Assembly: GCF_000374185.1 (NCBI RefSeq)
Contig: NZ_KB910518.1
Coordinates: 1-64,000 of the forward strand
DNA length: 64,000 bases
Direction: 5' to 3'
Source of the DNA: Paenibacillus sp. HW567
GTDB taxonomy: Bacteria; Bacillota; Bacilli; Paenibacillales; Paenibacillaceae
In this document: positions 63,661-64,000 of the stretch, piece by piece
How the letters are laid out: each line of letters starts with the position of its first letter
Numbering within the stretch: the stretch's first letter is position 1
Notes under the pieces: generated by a model
What the model was told of the DNA's origin: nothing
What the model saw: only the letters and a program-made list of their open reading frames with translations
Database searches by the model: none
Position numbers and translations under genes: made by a program

Positions 63661-64000
63661 TTGTCTTTCTATGCTTTCGCTAAAGATTTAACCACGATAC
63701 GCAAAGCTTTACTGCTCGCTCTTATCTTATTTGTGGCGGGAGGGGTGATCGGCTGGATTGGCACCGGCAGTCTGCAAAAGCTGCTGTCCGGGCAGCTCGA
63801 GGGATTAAGTAAAATCAGCGGCAGCCTCAAAGAATCCGCACATCCGCAGTGGAGCTTTTTTCAATTTATATTTTTGAACAACAGCATTAAAGGTGTCCTC
63901 ATTATTTTTCTTGGCGCTTTATTTGGCGTATTGCCTGCGTTGTTCTTGTTGATTAATGGTGCAGTAATCGGCTATCTGATTCATGCGTCGGCGCTGCAGG
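63661..64000 (+). CDS. Stage II sporulation protein M family membrane protein (partial)
   Basis: The first 113 codons of a membrane protein cut by the window edge. TTG 63661 lies 8 nt after AGGAGG. A membrane helix (ALLLALILFVAGGVIGWIG) is followed by a soluble loop, then FIFLNNSIKGVLIIFLGALFG and further helices. The NN-S-x-K-G-V and L-G-x-x-x-G-x-x-P pattern is that of the SpoIIM/DUF95 family. SpoIIM proper acts in engulfment with SpoIID and SpoIIP; many paralogues have no known role. It diverges from pdaB, with 111 nt between starts. Confidence 0.8.
   Translation, partial: MSFYAFAKDLTTIRKALLLALILFVAGGVIGWIGTGSLQKLLSGQLEGLSKISGSLKESAHPQWSFFQFIFLNNSIKGVLIIFLGALFGVLPALFLLINGAVIGYLIHASALQ

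Overview
The window is a stretch of a Firmicutes chromosome. Gene order, the Zn-ribbon forms of L33, S14 and L36, sporulation genes (sigH, cwlD, gerD, kbaA, pdaB) and moderate GC point to a Paenibacillus-type spore former; the genus is an inference from protein character, not a search. The order is the Bacillus subtilis one from the rRNA operon beside ctsR to pdaB, with several local insertions and losses.

Region by region. 1-540: a 5S rRNA gene, the rrn terminator and a dense cluster of DnaA-box-like 9-mers. 540-6621: an Eis-like acetyltransferase, then ctsR-mcsA-mcsB-clpC behind a perfect CtsR operator. 6805-14647: radA-disA (DNA repair and c-di-AMP), pssA, an opposing small cysteine-rich gene, a PIN/TRAM protein, ispD-ispF and gltX. 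14674-19047: a T-box-controlled cysE-cysS block followed by mrnC-rlmB-rae1 (RNA maturation and decay). 19124-24453: sigH, rpmG-secE-nusG, rplK-rplA with a 23S-like L1 site in the leader, rplJ-rplL with an L10 leader, and an RsmC-type methyltransferase. 24468-37152: rpoB-rpoC, an L7Ae-like protein, rpsL-rpsG-fusA-tuf. 37302-38767: a free-standing HemAT globin chemoreceptor. 38777-54283: the S10, spc and alpha operons through rplQ. 54334-56257: truA and rplM-rpsI. 56298-58302: cysH-sat (sulfate activation and reduction). 58375-64000: cwlD, salA/mrp, gerD (minus), a frameshifted kbaA, a PPK2 polyphosphate kinase, pdaB (minus) and the start of a SpoIIM-family membrane protein.

Most of the window makes the translation and transcription machinery. 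Control visible in the sequence includes a CtsR operator, a cysteine T-box, L1, L10 and probable L13 autoregulatory leaders, a likely sigma-G promoter for gerD, and many sigma-A promoters. A recurring feature is strong intercistronic hairpins that lack U-tracts in the highly expressed operons.

I did not find a mobile element, CRISPR array or defence island, and no clearly undescribed system. The best leads are the DnaA-box cluster beside the rRNA operon, the U-tract-less hairpins, the conserved minus-strand gene at 10157-10552, and the clustered frameshifts in kbaA.
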